From contig DASQFN010000111.1 of the NCBI GenBank assembly GCA_035633115.1, positions 62,001 through 126,000 of the forward strand: DNA of 64,000 nucleotides. The letters are read 5' to 3'. Position numbers and translations under genes: made by a program. Shown piece by piece: positions 25,674 to 34,598 of the stretch. The DNA is from Gemmatimonadaceae bacterium. GTDB lineage: Bacteria; Gemmatimonadota; Gemmatimonadetes; Gemmatimonadales; Gemmatimonadaceae. Each line of letters begins with the position of its first letter. Position 1 is the stretch's first letter. Under the pieces are notes generated by a model, which was given only the letters and a program-made list of their open reading frames with translations, was not told the DNA's origin and ran no database searches.

Positions 25674-26881
25674 TGCACCGAGGGGTAGAGGAGCGCACTC
25701 CGATCACCTCGAACACGCAAGCGCGCGACAACGGCATCGTAGCTCGGATCATTCCAGACAACTCGCGCACGCCGGAAATGAATCACGAGCAACCCGGGAT
25801 CGACGGCATCGATTTGCTGACCCGGCCATTTGACGCCGGTGCCGCTGTACTTCCCCAGATGGTCGATCGCGCGCCGAAGACTTCCTCCCTCGGGCGCCTG
25901 ATAAGTCCACAGGTCGATGCCGAGCGAACGCCCGATCTCAGCGACTCTCGATAATGCTTCAACGTTAAAGCTCGAGTAATGCATCGAGCGAGTGCGCTCG
26001 AGCTCGATCGGCTGACTTCCGTCCGGCTTGATCTGCGAGCCAATCCTCGGCTTCGCTTCGTCGACGATGCGCCGGGCGAGCGCTGTGTCGCCGACGAACA
26101 TCGCGTACGTCGCAGTCTGCGCGGCGAACCATGATCCATGGTTGTTTTTCGCGTCGTGCTCGTGCTTTCCGTTCGGGCTCGTCATCAGCCAGTCCAGATA
26201 AGCCCGAAACCATTTCTTTAGATCCTGCTCATGTTCTGCCGCCCAGCTTTTCGAGCGGCGCAACAGAGCCGACGCCTCCACGACTTCAATGAACCAGCGT
26301 GTATCGATGATTCCGCTGCCGCGCTCCGCCGGATTTCCACGCACGAGCTGTGTGTAACGCAGGTGCGGGTTCATTTTCGTCGCGGGGTCGAGGAACCAGC
26401 GGTGAAGCTGCTGCGCCGCGCGCTTCGCGTATTTCTCGTCTCCCGTGAAGTAGTACGCGAGGGCGAGTGTCTGCAGATTCCAGCCGAGCGCCGCGACGCG
26501 CGGCTGATCGAGATCGCGCTTGCTTTCGGGGTTGGTCACGCCGTCATGGCGAATGTATGGGAGCCCATCCTTCTTCGTCGAGTCGGGCCACCAGTAGGGA
26601 CTCAGGCTGAAGTAATCGTGCCTATCGTTGCTCGGCGGAAGCAGCGTAGACTTGTCCGTTACGGCGACGAGTGGAGTACCAAGCGCGGCGTTCGCATCGG
26701 AGATGAGCTTGTCGTATGCCGGCATCACACGCGGATCTCGCGCTTTGACGCGTGCCTTTGTTTCCTGGAGCGCAGCGGCGCCTGGTCCTGGAACAACCAG
26801 GCGCCCGGTCACCGTCGTCTGACAGGCGGGACTCGCGTTCCAGAGGAACGCGAGTCCCGCCGCAACAGAAACAACTCTCAC
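25670..26881 (-). CDS. Alginate-lyase-superfamily polysaccharide lyase (PL5/PL38-like)
   Basis: 403 residues, secreted (signal peptide with ACQT near residue 20). It is the single-domain counterpart of the lyase half of the 17510-19855 fusion and shares its motifs: SLSPYWWPDSTKKDGLPY, KNNHGSWFAAQ with the presumed catalytic His, and PDGSQPIELERTRSMHYSSF. It would cleave a polyuronate (alginate or glucuronan) by beta-elimination in the periplasm. GTG start at 26881. The stop overlaps the GTG of the next lyase gene. A 16-bp perfect hairpin lies in its signal-peptide codons. Confidence 0.85.
   Translation of the reverse strand: MRVVSVAAGLAFLWNASPACQTTVTGRLVVPGPGAAALQETKARVKARDPRVMPAYDKLISDANAALGTPLVAVTDKSTLLPPSNDRHDYFSLSPYWWPDSTKKDGLPYIRHDGVTNPESKRDLDQPRVAALGWNLQTLALAYYFTGDEKYAKRAAQQLHRWFLDPATKMNPHLRYTQLVRGNPAERGSGIIDTRWFIEVVEASALLRRSKSWAAEHEQDLKKWFRAYLDWLMTSPNGKHEHDAKNNHGSWFAAQTATYAMFVGDTALARRIVDEAKPRIGSQIKPDGSQPIELERTRSMHYSSFNVEALSRVAEIGRSLGIDLWTYQAPEGGSLRRAIDHLGKYSGTGVKWPGQQIDAVDPGLLVIHFRRARVVWNDPSYDAVVARLRVRGDRSALLYPSVQ
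26826..26860. repeat. Perfect 16-bp inverted repeat in the start region of the lyase gene
   Basis: GCGGGACTCGCGTTCC at 26826-26841 is exactly complementary to 26845-26860, with a 3-base loop. The messenger would form a very stable GC-rich hairpin 22-56 bases downstream of the GTG start at 26881, between the susD gene and the lyases. It could attenuate or stabilise the downstream transcript. Confidence 0.8.
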
Positions 26882-26904
26882 GCTAGTCGAGCAGCTTCAC
26901 GCGG

Positions 26905-28497
26905 TCACTTACAGATCCCGTCTGTCCAACCAGGATTCTGCGTGAGCTCCGCATTGAGCTCGCAGGCATGAACCGGAATGGGGTACAGCTTCCATTTGTC
27001 GGCGATCGGAGCCGAGTTGAGCTTCTCCACGCTGCTCGTGAACGGACTTCGGTTGGCGGTGCTGATAATCGCCATGTTCGCTTCGACGCGCGCCTTCGCC
27101 CAGTTCCAGTTCCGCCGGTTGTCGAACAGGCCGTGCATCTCCATTGAAAACTCGTAGCGACGCTCGAGGAACAGACTGTCCTTGAACGCAGCCGCGCTCA
27201 GGCCCGCAGTAAGGTTTGGAACCTTCGCGCGCGCGCGAACCTGGTTCACGAACCCATACGCTTCTGCCGTCGGTCCGTCCGTGGCATCGATTGCTTCAGC
27301 GAGTCCCATCAGCACATCGGCGTAGCGGAGGAAGAGATAATCGGGGGCTTCAGCACCGTTGGCTGGTGCTCCAAGATCTAGATACTTGCGTACGGTCGGT
27401 CCAGTCGAGCCGTAACTGGTCGCAGCCTGAATCCCGGACGTCCATGCCCAGACCACAGTCTTTCCACTGTAAGTGATCGATGTGTTCCACGTTGCAGGTT
27501 TGCGAATGTCGGTCGCGTTGTACGAATCGTAGAACGGACGCTCGGCCTGGAACTGGTTCTGGCCACCTGGCTGGTAGATCTGTGGACTCGTGATCGGAGC
27601 GAACCACTGGCTCAGGTATCCGCCTGCGCCTGAGACGCGAACGTTCTGAATCGACCAGATGATTTCCCCGCTATGCTCGTTGGAACCGTCGAACAGACTC
27701 GCGTAGTCAGTCTCGAGCTTATAGCCCATCGTGAGCACCTGACGATACGCGGCTGCGGCCTTTGCGTAATCGCCGGCATCTCCCGCGCCGGTTGCAGCGG
27801 CTTGCAGGTACGTCTTTGCGAGCAGACTGAGTGCTGCGCCCTTGGTCGCACGGCCCCAATCGCCCCCCGGCCAGCTCGCAGGAAGAACAGCCGCGGCTTC
27901 GCTGAGATCTTTCTCGATCTGCGCGAAGGTCTCTTTCGCTGTTGCGCGCGCGAGTGATCCGCCTTCAATCGATGTCGTCGGCGTGAGCTTCAAGGGAACG
28001 CCGCCAAACAGTCCGGCAAGAATGTAATAGTGCACCGAGCGGAGGAACTTCGCCTCGGCGACAATCTGATCGCGTCTTGTTGGATCCATCTCGATCTCAG
28101 GCACACGCTCGATGACCGTGTTCGCGCGGTTGATGCCGAAGTACGCCGCCTTCCACACGCTCTCGAGATACGCGTGGTTGGAAGCGAATTGAGGGTGGTA
28201 CGTGCCAATCAGACTGCGCTCATTGCCCGCGCTCAACCTGCTTGTCACCATTTCCGTCGGATACTCCACGAGCATGTACAGGTTGCGGCCCATGTAGTCG
28301 GCGTTGCCCAGGGGAGACGGCAGGTCGACGAAGGTCGCGTACGCCGCATTCACAGATGCGATCGCGTCGCCCTGGTTGCGATAAAAATTTTCGGGAGCCA
28401 CGAAGTCCACGGGGGCTTCGGTGAGGAAATCCTCGCTGCAGCCGATCACTCCCACGAGGGCTGTCAGCAGCGCGATTGCTCGAATATGAGTTCTCAT
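26905..28497 (-). CDS. susD: SusD/RagB-family outer-membrane glycan-binding lipoprotein
   Basis: 530 residues. MRTHIRAIALLTALVGVIGC is a lipoprotein signal with Cys at the lipobox, so the start is the ATG at 28495-28497; the frame is open to 28680 but that part is SusC antisense-free overlap without sense. The N-terminal TPR scaffold has EAKFLRSVHYYILAGLFGGVPL, the family hallmark, followed by AKTYLQAA. The C-terminus has RYADVLMGLAEA and ERRYEFSMEMHGLFDNRR. SusD forms a lid on SusC and delivers oligosaccharides. It lies immediately downstream of susC, as usual. Confidence 0.93.
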   Translation of the reverse strand: MRTHIRAIALLTALVGVIGCSEDFLTEAPVDFVAPENFYRNQGDAIASVNAAYATFVDLPSPLGNADYMGRNLYMLVEYPTEMVTSRLSAGNERSLIGTYHPQFASNHAYLESVWKAAYFGINRANTVIERVPEIEMDPTRRDQIVAEAKFLRSVHYYILAGLFGGVPLKLTPTTSIEGGSLARATAKETFAQIEKDLSEAAAVLPASWPGGDWGRATKGAALSLLAKTYLQAAATGAGDAGDYAKAAAAYRQVLTMGYKLETDYASLFDGSNEHSGEIIWSIQNVRVSGAGGYLSQWFAPITSPQIYQPGGQNQFQAERPFYDSYNATDIRKPATWNTSITYSGKTVVWAWTSGIQAATSYGSTGPTVRKYLDLGAPANGAEAPDYLFLRYADVLMGLAEAIDATDGPTAEAYGFVNQVRARAKVPNLTAGLSAAAFKDSLFLERRYEFSMEMHGLFDNRRNWNWAKARVEANMAIISTANRSPFTSSVEKLNSAPIADKWKLYPIPVHACELNAELTQNPGWTDGICK

Positions 28498-28502
28498 GGG
28501 AA

Positions 28503-31500
28503 TCAATAGTTGATGTTCAAGCCGGCGATGATCGTCTTCGCGAGCGGATACGCACCGATGTCGATGCCGCGGTTGGTGTTGCCGACCGATTGGCCGCTGA
28601 CGTCTGGATCGAACCCGGTGTAGTCGGTCCATGTAACGAGGTTCGTGCCGGTGATGTACAGCCGTGCACCGAAAAGCCATGCCGGCGCACCATACGAGAG
28701 CGTCACCGTGCGAAGGCGCAGATACGAGCCGTCTTCCAGCAGATTCGAAGAGAAGTTGTTCGGTCCAACTGTGTTCGGGTTTGCTCCAACGCGGGGATAC
28801 TTCGCGTTGGGATTCTCAGGCGTCCACCGGCCCTCCCAACGGTCGCGCGAGATGTTTGCACGTGGCTCCGCTTCGGTGCGTATGCGGTTCACGTTGAGAA
28901 TCTTTCCACCGTGCGAGCCCTGAAGCAGACCGGAGAGCTCAAAACGCCTCCACGTGAATGTGTTGCTGAATCCGTAATTGAAGTCAGGGGTGGGATCGCC
29001 GATGTTGGTGCGATCTTTTGCGGTGATCACTCCGTCTCCATCCAGATCCGCGAGGAGCATGTCACCGGGCTTGAACGCAGTGACGGTGAAGTTCTTGTAA
29101 GTGATTGCGTCAGCTGCAGCCTGATCCGGGATTACGCCGAGTGCCTTGAAACCGTAGAACTCGCCTATCGGCTGTCCGACTTGAATCGTCGTGCCTGGGA
29201 AGTTGTAGTCGGTGGTCAGGAGATCGGCGAACAGCCTGTCGGGGCCGCCGAGGTTGAGCACTTTGTTGCGGTTCTTCGCAAAGTTGATGTTCGTGCGCCA
29301 GCGCAGACCGTCATTGCCTCCCCGAAGGACATCGGCCTCCAGACCGACCTCGATTCCCTTGTTCTCCACCGACCCGCGATTGGCGAGAGCGCTCTCGAAA
29401 CCTGACTCGAGCGGCAGGTCGATCTGAAGAAGCAGGTCTGTCGTCTTCTTCCTGTAGTAATCGACTGTGAGGTTCATGCGCTGCGCGAGCCCCAGATCGA
29501 AGCCTGCATCGAACTGATGTGTCGATTCCCACGTCAGGTCGGGATTGGCCACCGATATTGGATAGTAGCCGGATGCCGGCGAGCCGTTGAAGCTGTACGC
29601 CTGGTCGTTAAGACGCGCGAGCGACTGATACGGGCGAATCGACGGATTGCCGACCGTGCCGACCGACATTCTGAACTTGAGCTCGTCGATAATTCCATGC
29701 GAGCTGAGGAACGGCTCTTCGGAAGCGCGCCATGCAATTGCCATCGACGGGAATCCGCCGCGCTTCTTGCCTGATGCGAAGCGGGACGATCCATCGTTTC
29801 GATACGTGAGCGTCAACAAATAGCGATCGAGCAGCGAATAGTTGAGGCGGGTGAGATACGACTCCAGCGTTTGCGTTGATTGCCGCGAACCGACGCTGGG
29901 TCCACCTTCTCTCGTGCCCGAGCCGATGTCGAAGTAGCTGGTAATGTCGCTGACAAAGTTGGTGTTGGACTCGTTGTCTCCGTTCGCGTCCGTACGCTGG
30001 CGGCTGTATCCGCCAAGGAGCGTCAGAGCCTGCGATCCAAACCGTTTGTCCCAGGTGAGTGTGTTCTCGTTGACCCAGGAATACGTCGTCCCGTCGGCGC
30101 GTATTGCCTCCCCACCGACTGAGGAGCCGCGAAGTGTCGTCCGGGGATAGTAGGTGTGGCGGTAACGATTGGCGTAGTCCGCGCCCAGGCTTACTCGGAA
30201 CTTGAGATCCTTCATGAGCCCGATGTCGGCAGCGAAGTTGCCGAGCATGCGCGTGTCGCCCAGGCTGTCGCTTACTTCCCGTGCGAGAGAGACGGGATTG
30301 GGTGCCGGAGCCGCATTGAGCTGCGAGCCGTACACATTGAGATCGGGATTGAGAAGTGTGTACGTGCCGTCCGGCCTGAAAACCGGAAGAATCGGTACGT
30401 ACTGAAGCGCGCCGCTCACTGCTCCGGCATTGCTGTTCTGCTGGCCGGCAGTAGGCGTTGACTTGCTTCGCGCCTGACTCGCACTCACGGAACCGGAGAG
30501 CTGAACGCGTCCGAAATCCTGCGTCAGGTTGAGCCTGCTCGACAGACGCTGCAGTCCGGAGCCGACGACGATTCCATCCTGAACGTACCGGCCGAGCGAC
30601 AGCGCGTATCTCGTCGACTGGTTTGTACTCGTGGCGCCCCGAACGGAGAATTGCAGATTGCTGACCGGGCCAGTGCGGAAAATCTCGTCCTGCCAATCCG
30701 TGTTGATTCCACTGGCGAGAATGCGCGATATCGTCGTGTCGGGGAACGGAACGAACGGCTGACTGGAGTTCTTGTAGTACTCGTTCGCGTACAGCATGAA
30801 GCCTTCCGAATCCAGGAGGTCGTACTTCCTGGCCAGTCTTGCAGCACCAGCGTACGACTCGATGGTGAACTGCGGCTTCGATCCGCGTCCCTGCTTCGTG
30901 GTGATGATGACCACGCCGTTGGCGCCCCGCGCACCGTAAATGGCGGTAGCCGAGGCGTCCTTCAGGATGCTGATGGATTCGATATCGCTCGGGTTGATCG
31001 TCACCAGAGGATTGGGCGGAGTTGTGCGATCGCGTCCTGCATTACCAACTGCAGAGCCTGCGATGTCATTCTCGATGGGAAATCCGTCGATGACATAGAG
31101 AGGCTCGGAGTTGCCGGTGATGGACGACGCGCCGCGGATGCGGATTGAAATCGCGCCTCCCGGCTCACTCGACGCGGTGGTCACCTGAACGCCCGGCGAA
31201 GTTCCCTGCAGCATCTGATCGATTGTCGCGATCGGGGTTTTCTCGAGCACCGCAGTGTTCACGGTGGCCACTGATCCGGTGACGTCGCTCAGCCGCTGCA
31301 TGCCGTATCCAATGGAGACAACGGGATTGAGCTGCACGGCTTGCGATCTCATTGTCACGTTGAGAGTCGCGGTGGCGCCCGAGCCGACGTCAACCGTTCT
31401 CAGCACCGGAGCGTAGCCGATGCGAGTTACGCGAATCTGTTGCGGGCCCGCAGGAACTCCACCAATGCTGAACCTGCCATCGGCATCGCTTGCGGTTATG

Positions 31501-31661
31501 AGCGAAGTTCCGACGACGCTGATCCGCGCTCCTGTGACCGGCTGAGTTGTCTGGCTGTCAACGACCGCGCCCGCAATTCTGCCGGTCTGAGCCTGTGCGA
31601 CGGCTGAGCTGGCGAGAAAAAGCGCCGCGGCGAGGCAAACACGTTTTGCCCACATCGGCAT
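28503..31661 (-). CDS. susC: SusC/RagA-family TonB-dependent outer-membrane transporter
   Basis: 1052 residues. A signal peptide (WAKRVCLAAALFLASSAVAQAQ) precedes a carboxypeptidase-regulatory-like domain (GRIAGAVVDSQTTQPVTGARI). Then follow the plug with SIRIRGASSITGNSEPLYVI and the SusC box LKDASATAIYGARGANGVVI, and a 22-strand barrel that ends in an aromatic-rich C-terminus. It imports oligosaccharides with energy from TonB/ExbBD. The start is set at ATG 31661, preceded by AGAGAGGT; an upstream ATG at 31733 overlaps the regulator stop but lacks a signal peptide. Being shared by both halves of the island, it may take up all the oligo-uronides. Confidence 0.94.
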   Translation of the reverse strand: MPMWAKRVCLAAALFLASSAVAQAQTGRIAGAVVDSQTTQPVTGARISVVGTSLITASDADGRFSIGGVPAGPQQIRVTRIGYAPVLRTVDVGSGATATLNVTMRSQAVQLNPVVSIGYGMQRLSDVTGSVATVNTAVLEKTPIATIDQMLQGTSPGVQVTTASSEPGGAISIRIRGASSITGNSEPLYVIDGFPIENDIAGSAVGNAGRDRTTPPNPLVTINPSDIESISILKDASATAIYGARGANGVVIITTKQGRGSKPQFTIESYAGAARLARKYDLLDSEGFMLYANEYYKNSSQPFVPFPDTTISRILASGINTDWQDEIFRTGPVSNLQFSVRGATSTNQSTRYALSLGRYVQDGIVVGSGLQRLSSRLNLTQDFGRVQLSGSVSASQARSKSTPTAGQQNSNAGAVSGALQYVPILPVFRPDGTYTLLNPDLNVYGSQLNAAPAPNPVSLAREVSDSLGDTRMLGNFAADIGLMKDLKFRVSLGADYANRYRHTYYPRTTLRGSSVGGEAIRADGTTYSWVNENTLTWDKRFGSQALTLLGGYSRQRTDANGDNESNTNFVSDITSYFDIGSGTREGGPSVGSRQSTQTLESYLTRLNYSLLDRYLLTLTYRNDGSSRFASGKKRGGFPSMAIAWRASEEPFLSSHGIIDELKFRMSVGTVGNPSIRPYQSLARLNDQAYSFNGSPASGYYPISVANPDLTWESTHQFDAGFDLGLAQRMNLTVDYYRKKTTDLLLQIDLPLESGFESALANRGSVENKGIEVGLEADVLRGGNDGLRWRTNINFAKNRNKVLNLGGPDRLFADLLTTDYNFPGTTIQVGQPIGEFYGFKALGVIPDQAAADAITYKNFTVTAFKPGDMLLADLDGDGVITAKDRTNIGDPTPDFNYGFSNTFTWRRFELSGLLQGSHGGKILNVNRIRTEAEPRANISRDRWEGRWTPENPNAKYPRVGANPNTVGPNNFSSNLLEDGSYLRLRTVTLSYGAPAWLFGARLYITGTNLVTWTDYTGFDPDVSGQSVGNTNRGIDIGAYPLAKTIIAGLNINY

Positions 31662-31729
31662 ACCTCTCTGGGAAGGGATGGTGACTTGCGGCATGTTGCG
31701 CCGCGTGGTGGATGGAAACGCAGATCGCA

Positions 31730-32915
31730 TCATGCGTGACCTGCGACGATTGCTTGCGGACCGGTTAGTTCATCCGCGGTGGAGTTGTCGGCGACAGCTT
31801 CGGTCGATTCCTCGGCAGCAGCACCAGAAGAGCGACGCACGATGAGCTGAGGCGGCAGAATCTGTCTGTTCGGAGGCTGCTCGCCGCGAAGTCGCGCAAG
31901 GACGTAGTCGACGGCCAGTGCGCCAATGCGGTCGACAGGCTGGCGAACAGTCGTCAACGGAACACGGGCGCGACCGGCGAGCTCGATGTCGTCGAGTCCA
32001 ACGACAGCGATGTCATCGGGAACATTGATTCCACGATCGAGAAGCGCATCCTGAAATCCGAGCGCTCCGAGGTCATTGAAGACGAACATCGCATCAGGCG
32101 GGTCAGCGAGGCCGGCGATTCGCTCTCCGACAGCGTAACCCGACCGGTAATCGTTCCACTCGCCCTCGAACGGGTAGTCGAACTCGAGCGCGGGATCCAC
32201 CGGCAGTCCGCTCTGCTCGAGTGCGCGCCGGTACCCGCGCCCGCGGAGCTCGCACATGATGCTTCCGATTCTGTCGCCGATGTAGCCGATACGGCGGCGT
32301 CCCATCGCGAGCAGATGCTGGGTGGCGAGATACCCGGCGTTGTCGAGATCCATTCCGATCCACGGTACGTCGTCGCCCTCGGTGTACGAGACCATGACGT
32401 ACGGGTATCCGGCGTCGTGCAGCGCCTGAATCGGCTCGTTGATCCGATAGGTGCGGGCCATCGAGACGATGATGAGGCCGCTCGCGCCGAGGTCGCGGAA
32501 ACGGCGAATCTGTTCCTCTTCGCGGTCGAGTCGGTTCGAGCTCGAAGAAAAGAGCAAACCGTAGCCGAGGGCATCCGCGCGTTGCTGGGCGGCATGTGCT
32601 ACGAGCGAAAAGAAAGGACTGCTCAGATCACGAAGAACGAAGCCGAGCATTTCGCGGGCTGGGCTGCCTTCGCTTGGCGCAGGGCGAACCGCGACGAAAG
32701 TTCCGCGTCCCACTCGGCTATGAAGCACTCCTTCGCTGACGAGACCTGAGAGTGCCTTGTTGATGGTCATGATGGAGACGCCGTAGCTCACGGCGAGCTC
32801 GCGGTGCGGCGGCAGCTGAGTGCCGACGGGCATTTCCCCGGACATGATTTTCCCTCGGATGTCGAGGGCGACTTGCTGGTAGAGCGGAGTCGCCGCTCCG
32901 GGGTCGATGGCCAAA
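31730..32915 (-). CDS. GntR-LacI hybrid transcriptional regulator (AraR-like)
   Basis: About 394 residues. The N-terminal GntR winged helix-turn-helix (PLYQQVALDIRGKIMSGEMP, then LPPHRELAVSYGVSIMTINK) is joined to a LacI/GalR-type sugar-binding domain (LGFVLRDLSSPFFSLV to the effector core and the C-terminal VGLDDIELAGRARVPLTTVRQP). This architecture is that of Bacillus AraR. It should sense a uronate or oligo-uronide and repress the island. The frame is open to 32998, but that ATG lies upstream of the predicted transcript start. TTG 32915 is the first start codon after it and fits the domain edge. Confidence 0.85.
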
Positions 32916-32960
32916 GGTGGGGACCGTTTGGGGTGAGAGCCGGGGGAGCAGGATTGTGGG

Positions 32961-32989
32961 AGCTTAGGTGCCCACATTGATAATGTCAA
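32961..32989 (-). promoter_or_regulatory. Sigma-70-type promoter of the regulator gene
   Basis: On the minus strand TTGACA (32989-32984), a 17-base spacer, then TAAGCT (32966-32961). The -35 is perfect and the spacing is optimal; the -10 matches TATAAT at 3 of 6 positions. It is the best promoter I can see in the island and lies in the only small gap (33.0 kb) between its two halves. Confidence 0.65.
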
Positions 32990-32990
32990 T
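32976..32990. promoter_or_regulatory. Candidate operator overlapping the -35 box
   Basis: ATTGATAATGTCAAT is a 15-base palindrome with 5-base arms (ATTGA/TCAAT) overlapping the -35 and spacer of the regulator promoter. Size and position suit a dimeric GntR-type DNA-binding domain and autoregulation. The evidence is symmetry and position only; no second exact copy was noticed in the window. Confidence 0.4.
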
Positions 32991-33027
32991 AGGGGCAATT
33001 CGAGGCCGGCCCCGCCTCCTCGGCCGC

Positions 33028-33450
33028 CTAACGCGAATTCTTTGTCGTGATGAGGATCACGCCGTTCGCACCCTCCGACCCGTACGCGGCCGTCGACCCA
33101 ATGTCTTTCAGAACGACGATTTTCAGGATGTCGCCCGGATCGATGAAGAGCAGTCCACCGGTCCCGCTCTGCACCTTTGCCCCGTCGATGACATAGAGCG
33201 GCTCGGTGTCACCAAGAACGGTCGAAGCGCCGCGGATCCGGATTTTGATTCCGCCCGTCGGAACACGGTAGACATCCACTCCCGGAAATTTTCCGGCGAA
33301 CATGTCCTCGAGACGCTGGCCTCCTTCAGACGCAGACCTCTCGGCAGTATCGGTTGAGCGCCCGCCAGCAGACGCGCATGCCTCAGATGCAAGCGCGATC
33401 ACGAGGAGTCCAACGGCGAGGCGAAGACGCGGAGACGGCGACACGTTCAT
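33028..33450 (-). CDS. Plug-only TonB-receptor-like lipoprotein
   Basis: 140 residues. ATG at 33448-33450 follows GAAGGAG; the frame is open to 33684 without support. A lipoprotein-type signal (LLVIALASEACA) is followed only by a TonB-receptor plug domain: IKIRIRGASTVLGDTEPLYV, then DILKIVVLKDIGSTAAYGSE and GANGVILITTKNSR. These are the same blocks as in the SusC plug 2 kb downstream, but no barrel follows. It lies 10 bases after the pectinesterase gene and is therefore probably co-transcribed with the pectin half. Its role is unknown; it might interact with SusC or with the substrate. Confidence 0.8.
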   Translation of the reverse strand: MNVSPSPRLRLAVGLLVIALASEACASAGGRSTDTAERSASEGGQRLEDMFAGKFPGVDVYRVPTGGIKIRIRGASTVLGDTEPLYVIDGAKVQSGTGGLLFIDPGDILKIVVLKDIGSTAAYGSEGANGVILITTKNSR

Positions 33451-33460
33451 AAGCTCCTTC

Positions 33461-34579
33461 CTACTTTCGGTCGATTGTTGGCATCCACCCTCGAAGTATG
33501 TTCGCAGGTGAGTACCGCGCAAGCTCAGCTCGAGCAAGATTTCGTCGACTCGCGCTACGCACAGCGCCTGGCCCTCTCGATCCGTGCTCAAAGAATCTCG
33601 CACTCTCCGGCCCGTACCATCTCCGCGCACCGGTCGAATCGATCGCCGACATCCGGTCCCACCCTCTGGCGCCGATGTGGTCATCCATCCATGTGTCGAT
33701 GAACGCGACGGCGCCGACCGCGTCGCGATCCGCGAACGGATGCCACGGCCTGCCCAGCGTCACTGATCCTGCCGCCATAGCCGGCCGCTCCTTGCGGAGA
33801 CGACTGCGCAGAAAAAGAAATCCGAACGGTTGAGCCGAGCTCGTGCTCGCCGCCGTGATATATCCGTTGTTCGTTTTACTTTCCCTGTCGAGCGACACGA
33901 TGTCACAATCCTCGAATACAGCCTGACCAGCGCCGAATATGAAATCCACATGGCCGGCGATGTAGCACCGATGGAAATAGTGGCGCCCCGAGTTCGCGAA
34001 CATCGTATCCTGGTGCCCGAGGATCTGAACATTCACAAACGTTGCGCGATCGCTACCGAGGTCGGTCATCAGCGCCACCGCCTGCGGATTCCGGAATTTC
34101 GTGGAATCCGAATCAGGTTTTGCCGCGTTCGCCGCATAATCGAACGCATTTTCGATCGTGACGTTCTCGGCGCGGAAATCCGGCGCGACGATCCGAAGTG
34201 TAAAGCTTCCGCGCGTTCCGTATCTGCCGCCGCCGGGAGAAGGTGTGTCGGCGGCCGCGTCGTACGTGATGACCGTCGAGTCTCTGCTCTCTCCGAGCAG
34301 CGTTATGCACGGCCGGTCGACGGTGAGCTTTTCTTGATAGCGTCCTTTGCGTATGAAAATCACAGTTCGGACACCGCCGTTGGCCGTCAATCCGCTCAAG
34401 GCGGTGCCGAGGGACCGATAGTGGGGAGTGCCCGCAATTGAGTCACCGTCACGTCCCGTGTGTCGCCAATCGACTACGGCAGAATACAGTGACTGCTGCG
34501 ACGCCGGACGAGTCTGGCCGAACAGATTCCCCGCCGCAAAAGCGCCAGCGACCGCGAGCGCAAAGATTGTTCGAAGCAC
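33461..34579 (-). CDS. Pectin methylesterase, CE8
   Basis: 372 residues, secreted. It removes methyl groups from homogalacturonan so that lyases and polygalacturonase can act. It has a right-handed beta-helix with all CE8 motifs: GVRTVIFIRKGRYQEKL, GHQDTMFANSGRHYF with a catalytic Asp, GHVDFIFGAGQAVFEDC with the nucleophilic Asp, and LGRPW with the substrate Arg. I choose GTG at 34579 (LRTIFALAVAGAFAAG signal peptide, GCAGGT upstream), 19 bases after the previous stop. The frame continues upstream into the DUF4861 gene. Confidence 0.9.
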   Translation of the reverse strand: MLRTIFALAVAGAFAAGNLFGQTRPASQQSLYSAVVDWRHTGRDGDSIAGTPHYRSLGTALSGLTANGGVRTVIFIRKGRYQEKLTVDRPCITLLGESRDSTVITYDAAADTPSPGGGRYGTRGSFTLRIVAPDFRAENVTIENAFDYAANAAKPDSDSTKFRNPQAVALMTDLGSDRATFVNVQILGHQDTMFANSGRHYFHRCYIAGHVDFIFGAGQAVFEDCDIVSLDRESKTNNGYITAASTSSAQPFGFLFLRSRLRKERPAMAAGSVTLGRPWHPFADRDAVGAVAFIDTWMDDHIGARGWDRMSAIDSTGARRWYGPESARFFEHGSRGPGAVRSASRRNLARAELARYSPANILRGWMPTIDRK

Positions 34580-34598
34580 CGGACCTGCGCTCAGTCGT

